Source of the DNA: Serinus canaria
Taxonomy: Eukaryota; Chordata; Aves; Passeriformes; Fringillidae
Direction of reading: 5' to 3'
DNA: 64,000 nucleotides
NCBI RefSeq assembly: GCF_022539315.1
Contig: NC_066315.1
Coordinates: 19,753,649 to 19,817,648, forward strand
A model generated the notes under the pieces. That model was given only the letters and a program-made list of their open reading frames with translations, searched no databases and was not told the DNA's origin. Both the position numbers and the translations under genes were made by a program. Each line of letters starts with the position of its first letter. Positions within the stretch are counted from its first letter, which is position 1. Below are positions 13,435 to 26,127 of this stretch, piece after piece.

Positions 13435-15614
13435 CTGTCAAGAAAATATTTGCATTAACAGACAACAGAGTGAAACTGATTTTTATTTACACAGAACAGT
13501 CCTAGGTGTAAAAAGTGCTTTATAATTTCCATTGCAAAACTGTGATAAATTTCAAATCTGAAATTTTGTATGGCTATCTCAGGTTGAAATTATGAATAAA
13601 TTTAAGCTGAAGTTTGATGAATTCCAAGAATGAAAATTTAAAAAAAAAAAAAAATTAAAGATAAACTCCTAGTCTCATAAACCTTTAGCTAAAAATTAGT
13701 AATACCCCTGTGCTTTAGAAAGGTGTCCTGAAATGTAATATCCTAAAAATTCCATCTTTCTCTCTGAAGTGTCTTCAAAACCTCATTTGCAGATCCCCAA
13801 GAGAAAATTTCCACTTACAGGTGTGTAAATTGGGCTGGGGACTGTCCTCAGACATCAGTTGTCTTAGCAGAGTTTAATGACTGATAACTGTTTCATCAAA
13901 ATGGATGCACCCAGTCTCTGCTGTGAGGCTGGTCCCTGCCTGCTTGCAATCCTGGAACTGTTCTGGGCCCTGGATTGGAGGTGGCTGATTTGCTCAGGTC
14001 AAAACCTTTCTAGGAGCCATGCCATGTTTTAATTATTTGGACAATCCCATGCCAATCCTGGGCCTATGCCTTCACCCTGCTTATTTTACTGCTATTGACA
14101 TGGACACAGAGATTCAGGGAGCATTTCTCTCTCTGACAGAGCTCCCTTGCTCTGAGCAGATTTAGCACAAGCTGATTTATAGCTATGAAATTCCAGAAGA
14201 GCATCTGTTGCTCCTGGGCACGGTACAGCCCAGCTCTGCTGGTTCTCACAGCAATGAAATTATCCCATTTGTGCTCTCAAGGTTTCTTTTACCTGAGTTA
14301 AAGCAGCAAGCAGGAGGAGGAAAGCTTGGATTCATCAAAAAGATTAGGATGGCAATAAAAGAAAGCACTGAGAAAAAAAATGAGCTGGAGTAGGAGGAAT
14401 TAATAAAAATGGATTTTTGGGTTTTCACAGGCTGGGACATGACCAAAGTGTGAATCTCAGAAAGTAGTTATGTGCAAGGGTCACAAAGCACTGTGTAAAA
14501 GTATCTGACAAAACAGAAGGAAGCTGAAACAGATCTGATTTAAGGCATAAGCAGAAGAGTCCAGCACACTCCTCAAAGCCTGGGAATTAGGTTGGAGTGA
14601 AATCTCAAGAGGAATCTTTCTTTCTAAAACCTGAGTTATATGGGTCATTGTCTTCCACTAGAGAAAATTTCTTCAAAATGACAAAAGTCATCTAATACTT
14701 TCCATGCTCTTACTACCAGTTCAAAAACCAGAATGCTGTGCTGAAAATATGAGATAAGCACAAATTTAAAAATAGCATATGTTTCCTTCCCTAAGTGCAA
14801 GGGTTCCTTGCAGTTTTTGTACAAGAATACACAGTTTTGGCTTCCTACTTATATACATACAACCTAAGCAGATGTTTATTTATTTTTAGATACTACAGAT
14901 AACTTAATTACACTTCTGCTTGTTTATTCAATATTGTCCTAGTGGGAAACAGAGAGACAGGCAACAACACACCCTCAGAACCTACTAGCTTACTGAAATG
15001 CATTCATTCTAACATCTGTCAAAACATCAATTTCTACAGTGGGCTTAATTTTTGTCCTTTCACAGAGATTATATTTGCAGCTGATTGCTGAAGTAAAATA
15101 TGGTGGTTATTTACAGAACTACAAAAAAAACCCAAACCTGTAAATGGAAAGTTACTTAAAATGGAAACTTGTAAATCAATATAAAAATTAAGTAGCTGCA
15201 CATATATCTCTGTGTCTGAAATTTCAAGGAGAAGGTATCTTCCCAGTTAGTGGTTTACATAATTCCACTGAAGTTCCACAAAGATAATTTACAACATCTC
15301 ACTTATATAAATTATGTAAAAATTTAAATGAGTTGGTATATCCTAAGTTGGACTCAGAGGACTAATTAGAATCAGATGAGATTAGTATTCATTTTCTTGC
15401 ATATTATTCAAGTGCAGCAGCTTCTGTATGTCATGTTTGTGTAGATGTTTTCTTGAGCTACAGACAGAGATTTACTCATATTGAAGCAATGAAAAAATAG
15501 CAAGACATTCAATATACACACAATTTAAACTAATTTTTTAGGCTTCCTAGATAATTTACAAACAAGAAAGTAAAGGATCTTCAAATATTGAGCACATGCC
15601 TTTTTCATTCATAC
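13435..15614 (-). other. Intron 8
   Basis: A 2.2-kb intron between exons 8 and 9. It is AT-rich with an A-run near 13,640-13,654 (T-run in the transcript). The closing segment of MAM2 was sought here and is instead part of exon 9. No repeat element was recognised. Confidence 0.65.
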
Positions 15615-15707
15615 CTTTATCTTTTCTAGCCCTTTTGGTAGCTGTATGTTCACTTTGACCCATTCCTTCTTAGTCATGATGTTGGTTTCCCACAAGACAT
15701 GCTCCTC
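15615..15707 (-). CDS. MALRD1: Coding exon 8: MAM domain 2, third segment
   Basis: Thirty-one codons, phase 0 at both ends (residues 325-355). The start EEHVLWETNIMTKKEWVKVN reproduces the MAM LW....G..W..V.V.I spacing, with both tryptophans present, and continues IQLPKGLEKIK. Acceptor TACATTTTACAG, donor AAG|GTATGA. It joins exon 7 (ending LLMNQ) and exon 9 (starting LVFKG) without a frame break. Confidence 0.92.
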
Positions 15708-16964
15708 CTGTAAAATGTAGAAAACAATGGTATAAAGATAATTTTTGTTCCTCCAGAAGTTATTGAGGCCATTTTTCATCCTCCATCTTTTCATCTCCCA
15801 GCCAAACCACCACCATATACAAAGTTGCTCTATGTGAAAAAATACAGCTTCTCATATTCATTTGCCATCTTTGCACTGAGGTCTATTGAAGAGAGGGGAA
15901 ACAACATGTGCTTGCTGTGACTAAACAGACTAATAATATAATTATCAGGAGTTGAGTTGGTAGAATTAACATTAATTAATATGTAAATTAAGCCATGTTC
16001 TTGCTGAATTTAACAATATGTTTCCATGGTGTTCTCTACATTTTCGTAAATAACTGCTTATATTATGTTGTGTAATTAATTAGATTTAGTTTTCTTAGAA
16101 CTGAAGTTCAGGTGTGCCAGAATTACCCAATCAATTGTACTGCTATTTTTTTTTTTTTAATCTGCAAAGCAAGCACAAAGAGTAACACCTAACAACTTTT
16201 ACTCATGATCTCAGTTACCTTAATCTTCCAATTTTAATTCCACCTCCTAAGGAGGAGTTCTAAATATGGTAAAGCTCCCTTTATCCAAGCACTGCAGGCC
16301 CTTTTGATTCAGTAATCTGGCAAAAGTATCTCACACTCACTCTGCTTCTGGTCATTATCCTGCTTGGAACATACTGAGGCATAAAGGAAAGAAAGCAGAA
16401 ATTTGAACTTTGTATACCCACACAAAATCTTTTCAAAAAGCAGTTGTAAAATAGAGCAAAACCAAAAAGACAGAAAAAAACCTACAGGAAAAGTTTAGGC
16501 AGTACATACAAACAGACTCACCATTAAAAATATCAATATTGAGACTACTTTTGGGAGGCTGCAAAGTATTGGTCATACCTTTTCCACAAAGGATATTACA
16601 GAATTAGCAGCAGTTCAGAAAAAGATACAAAGCGGGATAAGAGAAATGGAGAGTCTCTTGTGTGACGAGAAATTGAAAGAATAAAATGAATTTATCTTAC
16701 AGGAGATTTATAAAAGGGGTTATGATAGACATGTGAAATGTTATCAGTACTATAGACAAGGGCAGTTATCTTTTTTCCTGTTTTATAATATAAAAGACAG
16801 GAGAAATGTGCCATCCACTGCTTGATAGGCTGTGAGCCAGCAGAAGAACATTGAAACTATTTGTGATGTGCAGACAATTAGTGCTCTTTTCTTACAAAGG
16901 CCATTGTGATATAGTAGCAAAGCTGGAAGATTAAATTCCCATTGAACATGTGTTCAAAGATCAC

Positions 16965-16983
16965 AAAAAAAAAAAAAAAAAAA
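16965..16983. repeat. A homopolymer (19 nt)
   Basis: Nineteen consecutive A residues followed by CCCAACAG in intron 7. No retrotransposed body is recognisable to its left. Confidence 0.95.
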
Positions 16984-18116
16984 CCCAACAGAAATTTTGG
17001 ATAAGGACAAGGCCAATGCAACACACTAATTTCAAACACTCAATGACAGAAGAGATCAAATTGGATTAAGCACACGGCATACTTGATTTCAGAAATAAAA
17101 GTCAGCTGTGAGTTTCTTCATTAGTATAGGATGTACTTGCTCAATTCTTTACGTGACATATTCAGCAAAAGTCTTTCAATATTGAAAATACCTCATTCTG
17201 TGTAAAACTTGCTTCATTTTACTAAATAATTCAGCTTCTAAAGGAAGTCTTTCAGCCTAATCTTATCTTAGGCCCATATGAGACATGGAAAAGGATGATG
17301 TACTAGGAACCATACTGCATGGAAGGTAAAACCATAGCCTGTGGTTAAGTTTCTGCTTTTATTTAACATGTTCACCCCCACCTGCATGTGCAAACCCTTC
17401 AAACACATTTGTGTATCTTTTGGGAAGCACTGTATTTTTTTGTGTGTTTGACTGGATGCACCTCAATACTATAATTTTGTTCACATTCAGATAGCAGCTT
17501 AGAAACCCAGCCCCATGACCTTTTTTTCTCCCAAGCTAATTTTTCTACAGCAGTAGTAAATAGCTTGTAGCAATAAACTTGAGTTTTTCTGCACAGGAGC
17601 CAGACCTTCTGAGACTTTTATTTACACTAAAAGCTGCAAGTCACCTCAGATGAAAGAGTATTTTAAGCAGATTTTACCCTGTGATTTTATACAGCTCTAA
17701 GAAGTCAACTGTATAGTTTCTCTTCCTCACAATACTTGGAGTATTCACCCTGCTGTCCTGTTCTTCCACCTCTTTGCTACAAATGGGTTAACCTCTCCAG
17801 CACACTCCTTGTGTCACTAGCCTTCTTCCAAAATATGGAAGGTGTTGCTTTTTCAGTACTTTCAAGATTTATTTTGGTGATGCAGGGGAGCGGCTGCTTA
17901 AGACAACTTTATTCCCCTTACTGTGATATATGACTATCAATAAAGAATGTTTTGTAAAGCTAAAATGGGCAAGAATTGTTTCTTTTCCCCACAATGTTTT
18001 TTTCTGACATAATGCCACTCAGATTTGAAGGATGGAAGAGAAATCACAACTTTTTATAAAGGTCTCCATCTATAAAATATTTTTATCTTTATTTTTTTGC
18101 CATTTCTCTTTCGATA

Positions 18117-18151
18117 CACTGCTGTGCAACTGCACTGCTGTGCAACTGCAC
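18117..18151. repeat. Perfect 16-bp tandem duplication
   Basis: The unit CACTGCTGTGCAACTG occurs twice back to back, followed by the first bases of a third unit. It is not part of a recognised transposon. Confidence 0.95.
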
Positions 18152-18566
18152 CCATTATTCTGTCCCTACTTCTCTTTTCAGACAGTAATTTGCAACAAAG
18201 ACCTATTTTTTTCCCCCACAATGATTAATCAACTTTACCTGCTGCAGAAGAGTGTACTCACATGACTTTTGCAAGTTTTTTTGAACACATAGAAAAATTT
18301 TAGTGCATCAGGATACAAATATATTTGCATGTATAAGAATTAGTTGAAATTATCTTTTATTGTTTAATTTCTGAATTTTTCAAAACCATACAAGATATAA
18401 AGATTAAGACAATAAAAGGAAGAAAAATAAGCCCATTACTTAAAAGGAGTAACAAACAATTAATGAACAGCAAGTGATAGACCCAAAATTATATTATTTG
18501 GTTTTGATTTTTACTGCAAAAGTTGAAATTTATCTGTCAGTTAACAGACAGTTAATTTTGTTAATT

Positions 18567-19280
18567 GAATGTTCAAACTGGGGGATGAGATGCTGGAAAG
18601 CAGAGCCATGGAAAGGCACCTGGGAGTCCTGGTCAATGACAAGTTGAAGATGAGCCAGCCGTGTTCTGGCAGCCAGGAGGGCCAACCCTCTCCTGGGGGG
18701 CATCTGGTGCAGCATCACCAGCAGGGCTGTGGGGAGGGATTGTCCTGCTCTGCTCTGCTCTGGGGCAGCCTCACCTTGAATGCTGGGGACAGTTCTGGGT
18801 GCCACAATATAAAAAAGTCATTAAACTGTTAGAGTGTCCAAAGGAGGTCCATGGGGTTGGTGAAGGGCATTGAGGGGAAGCCGTGCGAGGAGCAGCAGAG
18901 GTGTTTTAGGTTGTTCACCTTGGAGGAGACTGAGGGAGAACATAATTGGAGTCTACAGCTTCCTCATGAGGGGAAGAGGAGGGTCAGGCACTGATCTCTG
19001 TGGTGACCAGTGACAGGACCTGGGGGAATGGCCTGAGGTTGTGTCAGGGGAGGTTTAGGTTGGATATTAGGTAAGTGTTCTTCACCCTGAGTGTGGTGGG
19101 GCACTGGAACAGCTCCCCAGGGAAGTGGTCACAGCACCAAGCCTGACAGTTCAAGAAGCATTTAGACAATGCTCTCGGGCACGTGGTGTGACATTTGGGG
19201 TGTCCTGGGCAGAGCCAGGAGCTGGGCTACAATGATGCTAGTGTGTACTTTCCAACTCAGGACATTCTATGATTCTGTGA
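18567..19280 (+). mobile_element. CR1 LINE, 3' end fragment
   Basis: The frame FKLGDEMLESRAMERHLGVL and the following VNDKLKMSQ match the end of the CR1 reverse-transcriptase ORF. The sequence continues through a decayed 3' part (LEETEGEHN-like region, CPREVVTAPSLTVQEAF-like region) to the diagnostic CR1 terminus GACATTCTATGATTCTGTGA. The copy is 5'-truncated, as is usual for CR1, and is broken by frameshifts. A short TGCTC repeat lies inside it. It sits antisense to the gene in intron 7. No target-site duplication is seen, as expected for CR1. Confidence 0.9.
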
Positions 19281-20295
19281 ATATTTTATGTCAGTTGAAC
19301 AGTCAATATTGGTAAATGGGAATTCAAATATGGACCAGAACGGACAAATAATGTTAAAAATACATATAAACCAGAAATACTAAAATGAATGGAATCAAAA
19401 ACTTTTAAGTAAAGGTTGCATACTGGAAGGAATATTTTACTATCAACAGCAAGCTCTGAGAACCTGAGGAGAATGTGTAGGAAATCAGACAACTGGGAGA
19501 ACAAACATATATGACAGCTATGGGATTAGTACAGTATGCAATTATAGCTAAGATGCTGAACAACTCTTAAGACACTGGAACAAATTTCTAGCAACCTTGT
19601 AAGCAGATAGAGAATTAGAAACTGAGGAAGCCATATTAGATGCTTCTGATGAAGAGCAAGTTATGTTTAGCAGTGTAATATTTTTTTTCATCATAAACAG
19701 ACTTGAAAAATTAGTTACTTCACTTTACTAAGGTTTTTCAGAAATCTCATATAACACAAGCTTTAAATAAATTGTGGTGATTTGGTGTAATGAAATTACT
19801 GTAAAATGTGTGTGCAAATAGAAATGTGAGCTTATTTCAAAGAAGAGATGTCAAAAGTTTCCTATTAAACTAAAATAAAATTATAATAAAGTTCTGCATA
19901 GATGTGTTCCAGAACCTGATATAATTGTAGTGCTGACTAACTGACTGGAGAGTGTGGAGAGCTGAATGAAAAATAAATTTTTAAATAATACAGAAAATAC
20001 TATAGGGAGGAATTACAGGCACTGTGAAGAACAACATTTGCATTTCAAATCATCTCAATATGCAGAAACCACTTTCCAAACCAGTTAGGCAAAGTTCAAA
20101 GATATATGAGTCACAATTAAGAAAGAAAAATCAAATAGTCAAATGCAGTACTGTTTAGTGAAGAGTTTGGCAAGTCAGCAAGAAAAGAGAAAAAGCTACA
20201 GATTATCATGGACTGCAAAGTAAATGTAAGTAAATAAAAGGTTACTGTTGAACAAAAAAGTCCATTTTCCTTATCCTTCTTCATACCCAAGAGCA

Positions 20296-20331
20296 ATTTA
20301 AATTCCCTGTCAATTGATTTAAATTCCCTGT
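20296..20331. repeat. 15-bp direct repeat, 21-bp period
   Basis: ATTTAAATTCCCTGT occurs at 20,296-20,310 and 20,317-20,331 in intron 7. Confidence 0.9.
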
Positions 20332-22217
20332 TACAATTGATACCCCAATGTCTATATTAGAAAATACGTTCACTCATCTTTGCTCTCTCTTGAAAGATTG
20401 AAGAAGGCCAGGGATGAATTTACAACATCTGTGTCACTTGCCTCTAAGAACAGCACTGAAACTGTACATTGGATATAATCCAGTCTCCAGGGCTGTTGGC
20501 CCTGTCAGTGCTGGGATTTAGCAAGAGTTATTCAAAGACAAGAGATTTTGATCAATAAATACAGTGATATGATGTGCAGGAAACTGCAAGGTACACACAA
20601 CTCAGAGGCTGTTTCGAATGACAGCTTCCAGGACAGCAGCTCTGTTGTCTTCCAGGGTCAGAAAAAGCACCCAACCCTCACTTCTGGTTCTTACTGTTGA
20701 CTAGTTCTGAAGATTCATTTTCTTTCATAAAAAACTTAATGATTCAGTAGAAAAATATGAAAAAGCCAACTCTCCCTTCATTTCAGTTTAAGAAGTCTTA
20801 AATATGAGTCTGTATGTTGTTTTATTTTTCCTGAAATTACCAGCAGAAGCTTGTGTTTCTGAAGATTTTTCTGGCAAATTTTGCAGTATGAGTAACTCAC
20901 ATCATCTCTAAATAAGTCTCTGTGCAATAAATACTCTTGTGATTGAAGGAGAAATTCAATAACTAAAACATAGTAAGGCTAAGAGAATCTGTGGAAACAT
21001 GTAATAAATGTCAGAAAATGTTCTTCTAATGAGCATGTAGGGACCAGCTTATCAATTAATTCAATTTAGGTTCCCAGTTCTATGGGAACTTATTTGTAAT
21101 TTTTCTTATGGTTTTTGATTACATAATTTGCTCTGTTTTCAGGAAAAACAACTTTTGAATTGGGTCTCTTGATGTTACTTAGGTGAACTGCTGAGATCAA
21201 TATTCCCAGTCTGTCTCAAGGTTGCTGTGAATGTCATACCTGGGGATTTATTGGCAAGTTCTATGGCACAACAATCCATGCATTCTGACCAGAACATGGA
21301 TTATGTTACAATTCCCTGACAGTCATAGAAAAATACAACTATTGCTTTTATAAATGAAACATGAGCAAAAGCCTGGAGTTGTTTTAATGAATATTCAAAG
21401 ACTCAATCAGAAAGAAATGAATTGTTTCTGTTACCTGCCCTAATTTTAAGACCTTTTGGTTGTGTTATACTTTGGGGTTTTTAGCTTTGAATCTTTGTGA
21501 ATGAAGTGGATCTAATATTTAAATATGTATATTGTTGGGTGATAAGAATTCACCTCCAGCATCAAGATGTGAGAGCCATGAACTGGATGAGAGCAGCTCT
21601 ACTGATCTTGCTTGCTTTCATGAAGTAGCAGAGCAAAGCATCAATACTAACCTCTCAAACCAGACTTGCAAAAGAGAACAGCCTGATAGCAGAAAGTCTC
21701 TCAAGGTAGGGGAGGTAAGGAAGATGGAAATAGTTAACAATGCTCAGCTGACATTTGTGTTTCATTCTGGCAGGGCTCTTTTATCTACTGATAGGTAGAA
21801 GGATAGAAAAATTGCTGCTCTAGCACTTGGGCAAAGCAAAGCAGGTGTTTAATCAAGAACTTTCCAGCTATCCTTAATCAACAACTCTTTTAATATGTCT
21901 CCATAGACAAGAGCCCCTATTTTCTTAATTCCATGACAGGAAGAAGGCTAGAAAAGCTGTTACTATAGATTTCTGCCCTGAAATCTGCAATTGATTTAAT
22001 TCTGTAATATTGGGTTTGTCCTTGAAGCCTTATTGCAGAACATTCACCCATCAAATCAGTTCATAGCTGAGATGGTGAACACCCAGGTTTGCAATTGCAC
22101 AGATCAGGGGAATTACTGGAAAATCTGTAACCAAGCAAGTTTTTGCACAAACTGACTCAGGGGACAGGCATACAGCAGCAGGTGCACCTTGCATTTTGTC
22201 TGGTAACACCTGGGCTG

Positions 22218-22275
22218 CCTTTAACTTTTGGAAATGAACACTTGAAATACCTTTAACTTTTGGAAATGGACACTT
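22218..22275. repeat. 26-bp direct repeat beside the exon 7 donor
   Basis: Two copies starting CCTTTAACTTTTGGAAATG, at 22,218-22,243 and 22,250-22,275, differ at one base. In the transcript they lie 10-67 nt downstream of the exon 7 splice donor. Confidence 0.95.
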
Positions 22276-22285
22276 TTCTACTTAC

Positions 22286-22443
22286 CTGGTTCATAAGCAG
22301 TACTGCCTTGAGAGCACTGCTATCTGCCATGGAGTAATGAAACTGAAAATGGCAATTCTTGCTGGAGCAATGACACATGGAGCTGTTTAGATGGGCCCTT
22401 CCATATAATGCCTGGTCATTAGCTTCTAACCACTCAAAATGGC
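22286..22443 (-). CDS. MALRD1: Coding exon 7: MAM domain 2, second and core segments
   Basis: Residues 272-324. It begins GHFEWLEAND and runs through LYGRAHLNSS, matching the G.YL.LEA....G.A.L.S pattern of MAM domains, then NCHFQFHYSMADSSALKAVL, matching C.L.F.Y.M.....L.V.L. Cys302 is the third conserved cysteine; Cys295 and Cys297 are extra. NSS is a glycosylation sequon. The acceptor is an excellent pyrimidine tract (CCTTTCCTTTTTTCTTCAG) and the donor is CAG|GTAAGTAG. Phase 1 in, phase 0 out. The exon combines what is split between exons 3 and 4 in MAM1. A 26-bp direct repeat lies just inside the following intron. Confidence 0.93.
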
Positions 22444-25400
22444 CTGAAGAAAAAAGGAAAGGACATAAAGGTCACTTCAGAATTTTTTTTTTTTCCTCAG
22501 TTGTTAAAAATAAGGACTGCTGTCATGTAATTACACCAAATGCCCATTCCAGCAAGAAGAAATCTGATCATCATGCAATGATGTGACTTGGATATCATCT
22601 GTTTCCTATTAAATAGATAAATATATGTATCTTCATTTTACCCACAGATTGCCCCAGCAACCACAAATTACATCAGCTGATATTATCTCAAAGATTTAAT
22701 TTGCATGCTTAAACCTGCAAGAAGTCCCAGCTCAGGCTCGTTACATTTACAACCATTCAATATCTAATGACAAATAGATGTGGGAACCGGGCTTTCTTCC
22801 CACTGTGGCTTTCAGGAAATATGCTTTTTACAGCAGTGCTTAAAAAACAAGCAAAGAAATAAAGGTCACCTGCCCTACTGCTCTAAGAAGCAGTCACATC
22901 TCCACCATGCAATCAAGGTCTTTTACTCCTCAGACAGAACTTCTGCAAGAAAATGTTGGAAGCATATTGTCTTTCCATGTGAAGCAGAAAAGCAATTTAT
23001 GCTCTTCTTGACCTACTGGCCCTTATAAAAGCATTCCTACAGAGATCTAAGGAGTTCTCCATCCCCTCAACAATGTCTATTAGTTTTCAGAAGTAAAAAG
23101 GCAAAATATTTTTTACTAAATAATCAGCTCTTTCCCCTGCCTCCTGAATCACTGAATATTTTGTTTCATTCTGCAGCAACTATTAAATAATGATAAACAA
23201 GGACTGATTAAAGGCTTTAAGTCTTCAGTTTCTGTATTTATTTCTCTAAATAAAACTTATCTCAAATACAAATATTACACAGACTCAAGGTGAAGGAAGA
23301 AAGTGTCATTTCACAAGAAAAAAGCTCATTTTCATAAAGGACCGTGTTCTTTTCCTTTTGTTGTCTGTTTACTTTTTGTGTTATGAAATGATTTACACTG
23401 TAATATATTCTTGAAATTTCCTTGGACTTAAGCTTGTAATTTTATGACCCAGCAACTAACCTTTATATAAGAAGGTATTGTAGATTAAACCCAGATTTCT
23501 CTTTCACAGACATGAACAAAGCATCTACACATCTCTGGCTGCTATCTTGTGCATAAGAGATATGCAGCACTAGAAGATATGCTACCAGTTTTTTATGTAA
23601 CTTCAGAGTCCTCTGATACCATTATAAAACCAACCAATTTTAGTTTCTGAGCCCAGTGATAATTAATATTCTTTTCCCTCTTTCCTTTCAAGTACTTGAA
23701 TCTTTAAAAGCAGGGCAAAGAGGAGTAGACATGATTTTTTGACAAGAAAGCAAGTGCTGTGCTCTAGATAAACCAAAGTCCTATGGAGCATCCAGAATGA
23801 GCCTGTACCCAAAAAAGCCTGCTTACTCTACTTTGGGGAATGCATTTTGGGCAAGCATTGACATTGCTGCTGCTTAATCCAATGTAAGAAACATAAACCA
23901 TGGAAACTGTGATGGCATATATTAAATATACATGAAAAAATAAAAAAAACCAAAAAAAAGTACTTCCTAAAGAGTATTACCAAGGAATATAAAACCTCTG
24001 TGTGAACTTTTGACACCATAGAAATTAAGAGGAAAAATTATAGATAAATTGCCTACAATACAAAACTAGAGAAACAAAGCAATAAAGAAACAAAGAAAAA
24101 AGGTCTGCCAAGGACAGAAAGTATTTTATTAAATTTAGGGATACCAGCAAGAGAGGATTATTCAAAGGCTGTAAAAAATCTTTTCTTTATAAATATAGTT
24201 GTTTATAGACCTCTCCTTTATAATTTTATTTCTTAACTGTCTTCTCTTTATAGAAGTAAAAGCTTTGATCAAAATCATAACACAGAGCTTAGTCAAGCTC
24301 TGTTTGCATTGCAAGTTTGAGCCCTTAAGCATGGTATTTTTACAGTTTGCATACCATGTCTCTAGTTATAGAATTTATTTTTATATTCAGCCTCTTCATT
24401 TATGTCTCAGCATATCTGCATGAATAGAAATACTGAATGTATTGAGAAGTCAGCAGTCACAGTTCAGATTTCTCAATACTTTTCAATGTTAGTGATGAAT
24501 TAATTCTGTGTGTTGTTCTGATGTTTGTTTCTTCACACATTTTCATTTTTCTTTATGACTTAGAAGCACAGGGAATTTTCCTAAGCAGTTGGGGAAGTTC
24601 AGCCTACTCAGCTGCCTGTGCATATCCATTCAATAATGCCCAAGCACTTCTGCAGGAAATATTTCCAAATATATTCTCTTTCCATAGGCAACGCTTGTAA
24701 TACATTCCTGTAAAAGCCATTACAGAATTTCAGAATTTTTTGTTCTCAATATTGCCTCTTAAAAGACAACCCATTCCTGTAACTAGCCCTTAAGATGTCA
24801 TTTTAAGTAATGTCACAGATACAATGTCTTTCAGGGAGTTTTTTCAAATACAATCAAATGAAAAGTCTCTTTTTTTGTTAGATATCCCAGTGGAAATTGG
24901 AAGGTGATATGACTCTTCTCACATTTAAGGGGGAAAAAAATCTGCTTTACTCTATGGTCTCCATTATACACACCTGCAGAATTCATTTTAACATAGTGTA
25001 TACACTCAGGCACTTCTCCTTGCTAGTCAATGATAATTTGACTTATGGTTACTAGAATGTATTTAAATGCATGCTATTTTTTTTTTAATAAAAACAATAT
25101 CTAACATTCATTCAGCTTCTATCAATGAGATGTGCTCCATTTCTATGGGTTCAAAGTTCAAGCAGTAATCTCCACAATATCAGTTCTTCAAAGCTGCATC
25201 ACAAGCTGTACTATTGCAGCTAGCAGTACTTGACCCCTCTAAAGGCAGTCTCAGTACACAAGGCAAGCACTTAGCAGGCAAGACAATTTCATCTCACAAT
25301 AGAACACTCAGAGATTTACATCATTAAGCTTTCAAAAACCTTTCCCATAAACCCATAGAGACATAATACACAGTGACTTATAAAAATAAGTGATGGTCTT

Positions 25401-25983
25401 TTCTTCTTCAAATTGCATCTGGACTAACTTTATTGATTTTAAAGGTAGGACATTGTTTTCTAGAATAATTGTTTATTTACATTTGCCCTAATAAAAGGCT
25501 TAAAATGAAGTTCCAGACTGTATGCTGGAGTAGAGTAGTACTACACAAGTCAAACTGCCAGTACCAAAATCAAAACAAAACAGAAAAACACACACACTGG
25601 GGGCATAGACAAATATGGTTTGATTCAATTTAATTTCACCAAATTCTTGCACAGATCTCATAAAAAGAATAAACTGGAGAATAAATCAGCTGTTAGTTTA
25701 TATTAGAATTCTTATGTTGAAATACGTTTAATATATGAACATATAATATATCTCATGAATACTTGAAAACAATTAATTAATTCTTACAATATTTTATGTC
25801 TTACCAGAAGGAGTGCTCACAGTGTCCTTATTAAACAGCCAAAACAAAACCTAATTTTTGTACAAAATACATACAAGTACTTTTTTATAGTTTTGTTCTG
25901 TTTTGGCATTGAGGCACCATCTTGCCGTGAAAAGCACTATACTCCATGACAGCTAGCAATTTTGAGTTAAATGAACTCCTCAC
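22444..25983 (-). other. Intron 6
   Basis: A 3.5-kb AT-rich intron inside MAM2. I saw no transposon, RNA gene or additional exon. A 22-nt stretch near 25.8 kb flanked by AG and GTAAG was considered as a microexon and rejected because it breaks the reading frame. Confidence 0.6.
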
Positions 25984-26127
25984 CTTCAGTATTGTTGCTG
26001 GAATCTTTCAGGAAGGAGCAGGAGGCAATCTTGTGCCTGGCTTGCAGCCGTGCCCCCTGAGCAGGCTCAGCTGCCTGGTCTGAGTGCCACTCACACATGC
26101 CAAGCTCAAAAATGGAAACCTGTGGTA
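25984..26127 (-). CDS. MALRD1: Coding exon 6: start of divergent MAM domain 2
   Basis: Residues 224-271 with split codons at both ends (phase 1 in, phase 1 out). After VPQV it reads SIFELGMCEW, aligning with CDFE.GLC.W of the family, so the first conserved cysteine is replaced by Ser228 while the second (Cys235) and the following Trp are kept. The remainder (Ala/Gln/Arg-rich, then ASCSFLKDSSNNTE) has little of the usual DW.R..G..GP..DHT pattern. NNT is an N-glycosylation sequon, and Cys260 is an extra cysteine. The exon end resembles the ends of exons 2 and 10 (Asn-rich, then a split Gly codon). Acceptor TTTGTCTTTTAG and donor GTGAGG are good. The assignment as a MAM start rests on phase, position and the FE.GMCEW motif. 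Confidence 0.85.

Larger units (their letters stand above)
15708..22285 (-). other. Intron 7
   Basis: A 6.6-kb intron. It contains a CR1 fragment inserted antisense to the gene (18,567-19,280), A/T homopolymer runs at 16,146-16,158 and 16,965-16,983, a perfect 16-bp tandem duplication at 18,117-18,151, a 15-bp direct repeat at 20,296-20,331, and a 26-bp direct repeat next to the exon 7 donor. The rest is unremarkable AT-rich sequence. Confidence 0.6.

Noticed and set aside
14641..14760. Minus-strand frame with ILVFELVVRAWKVLDD, considered as the end of MAM2.
   Set aside because: Spacing between F and DD is too short, no cysteine follows at the right distance and no phase-1 donor exists. Exon 9 supplies the MAM2 end with correct phases.
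18530..18805. Minus-strand 91-codon frame overlapping the CR1 copy.
   Set aside because: It is the antisense shadow of the CR1 sequence on the plus strand.
18534..19302. Possible target-site duplication around the intron 7 CR1 (GTCAGTTAACAG on the left and GTCAGTTGAACAG on the right).
   Set aside because: The copies are not adjacent to the element ends and CR1 usually lacks such duplications; likely coincidence.
25804..25825. 22-nt potential microexon in intron 6.
   Set aside because: It would shift the frame between exons 6 and 7, which join perfectly without it.
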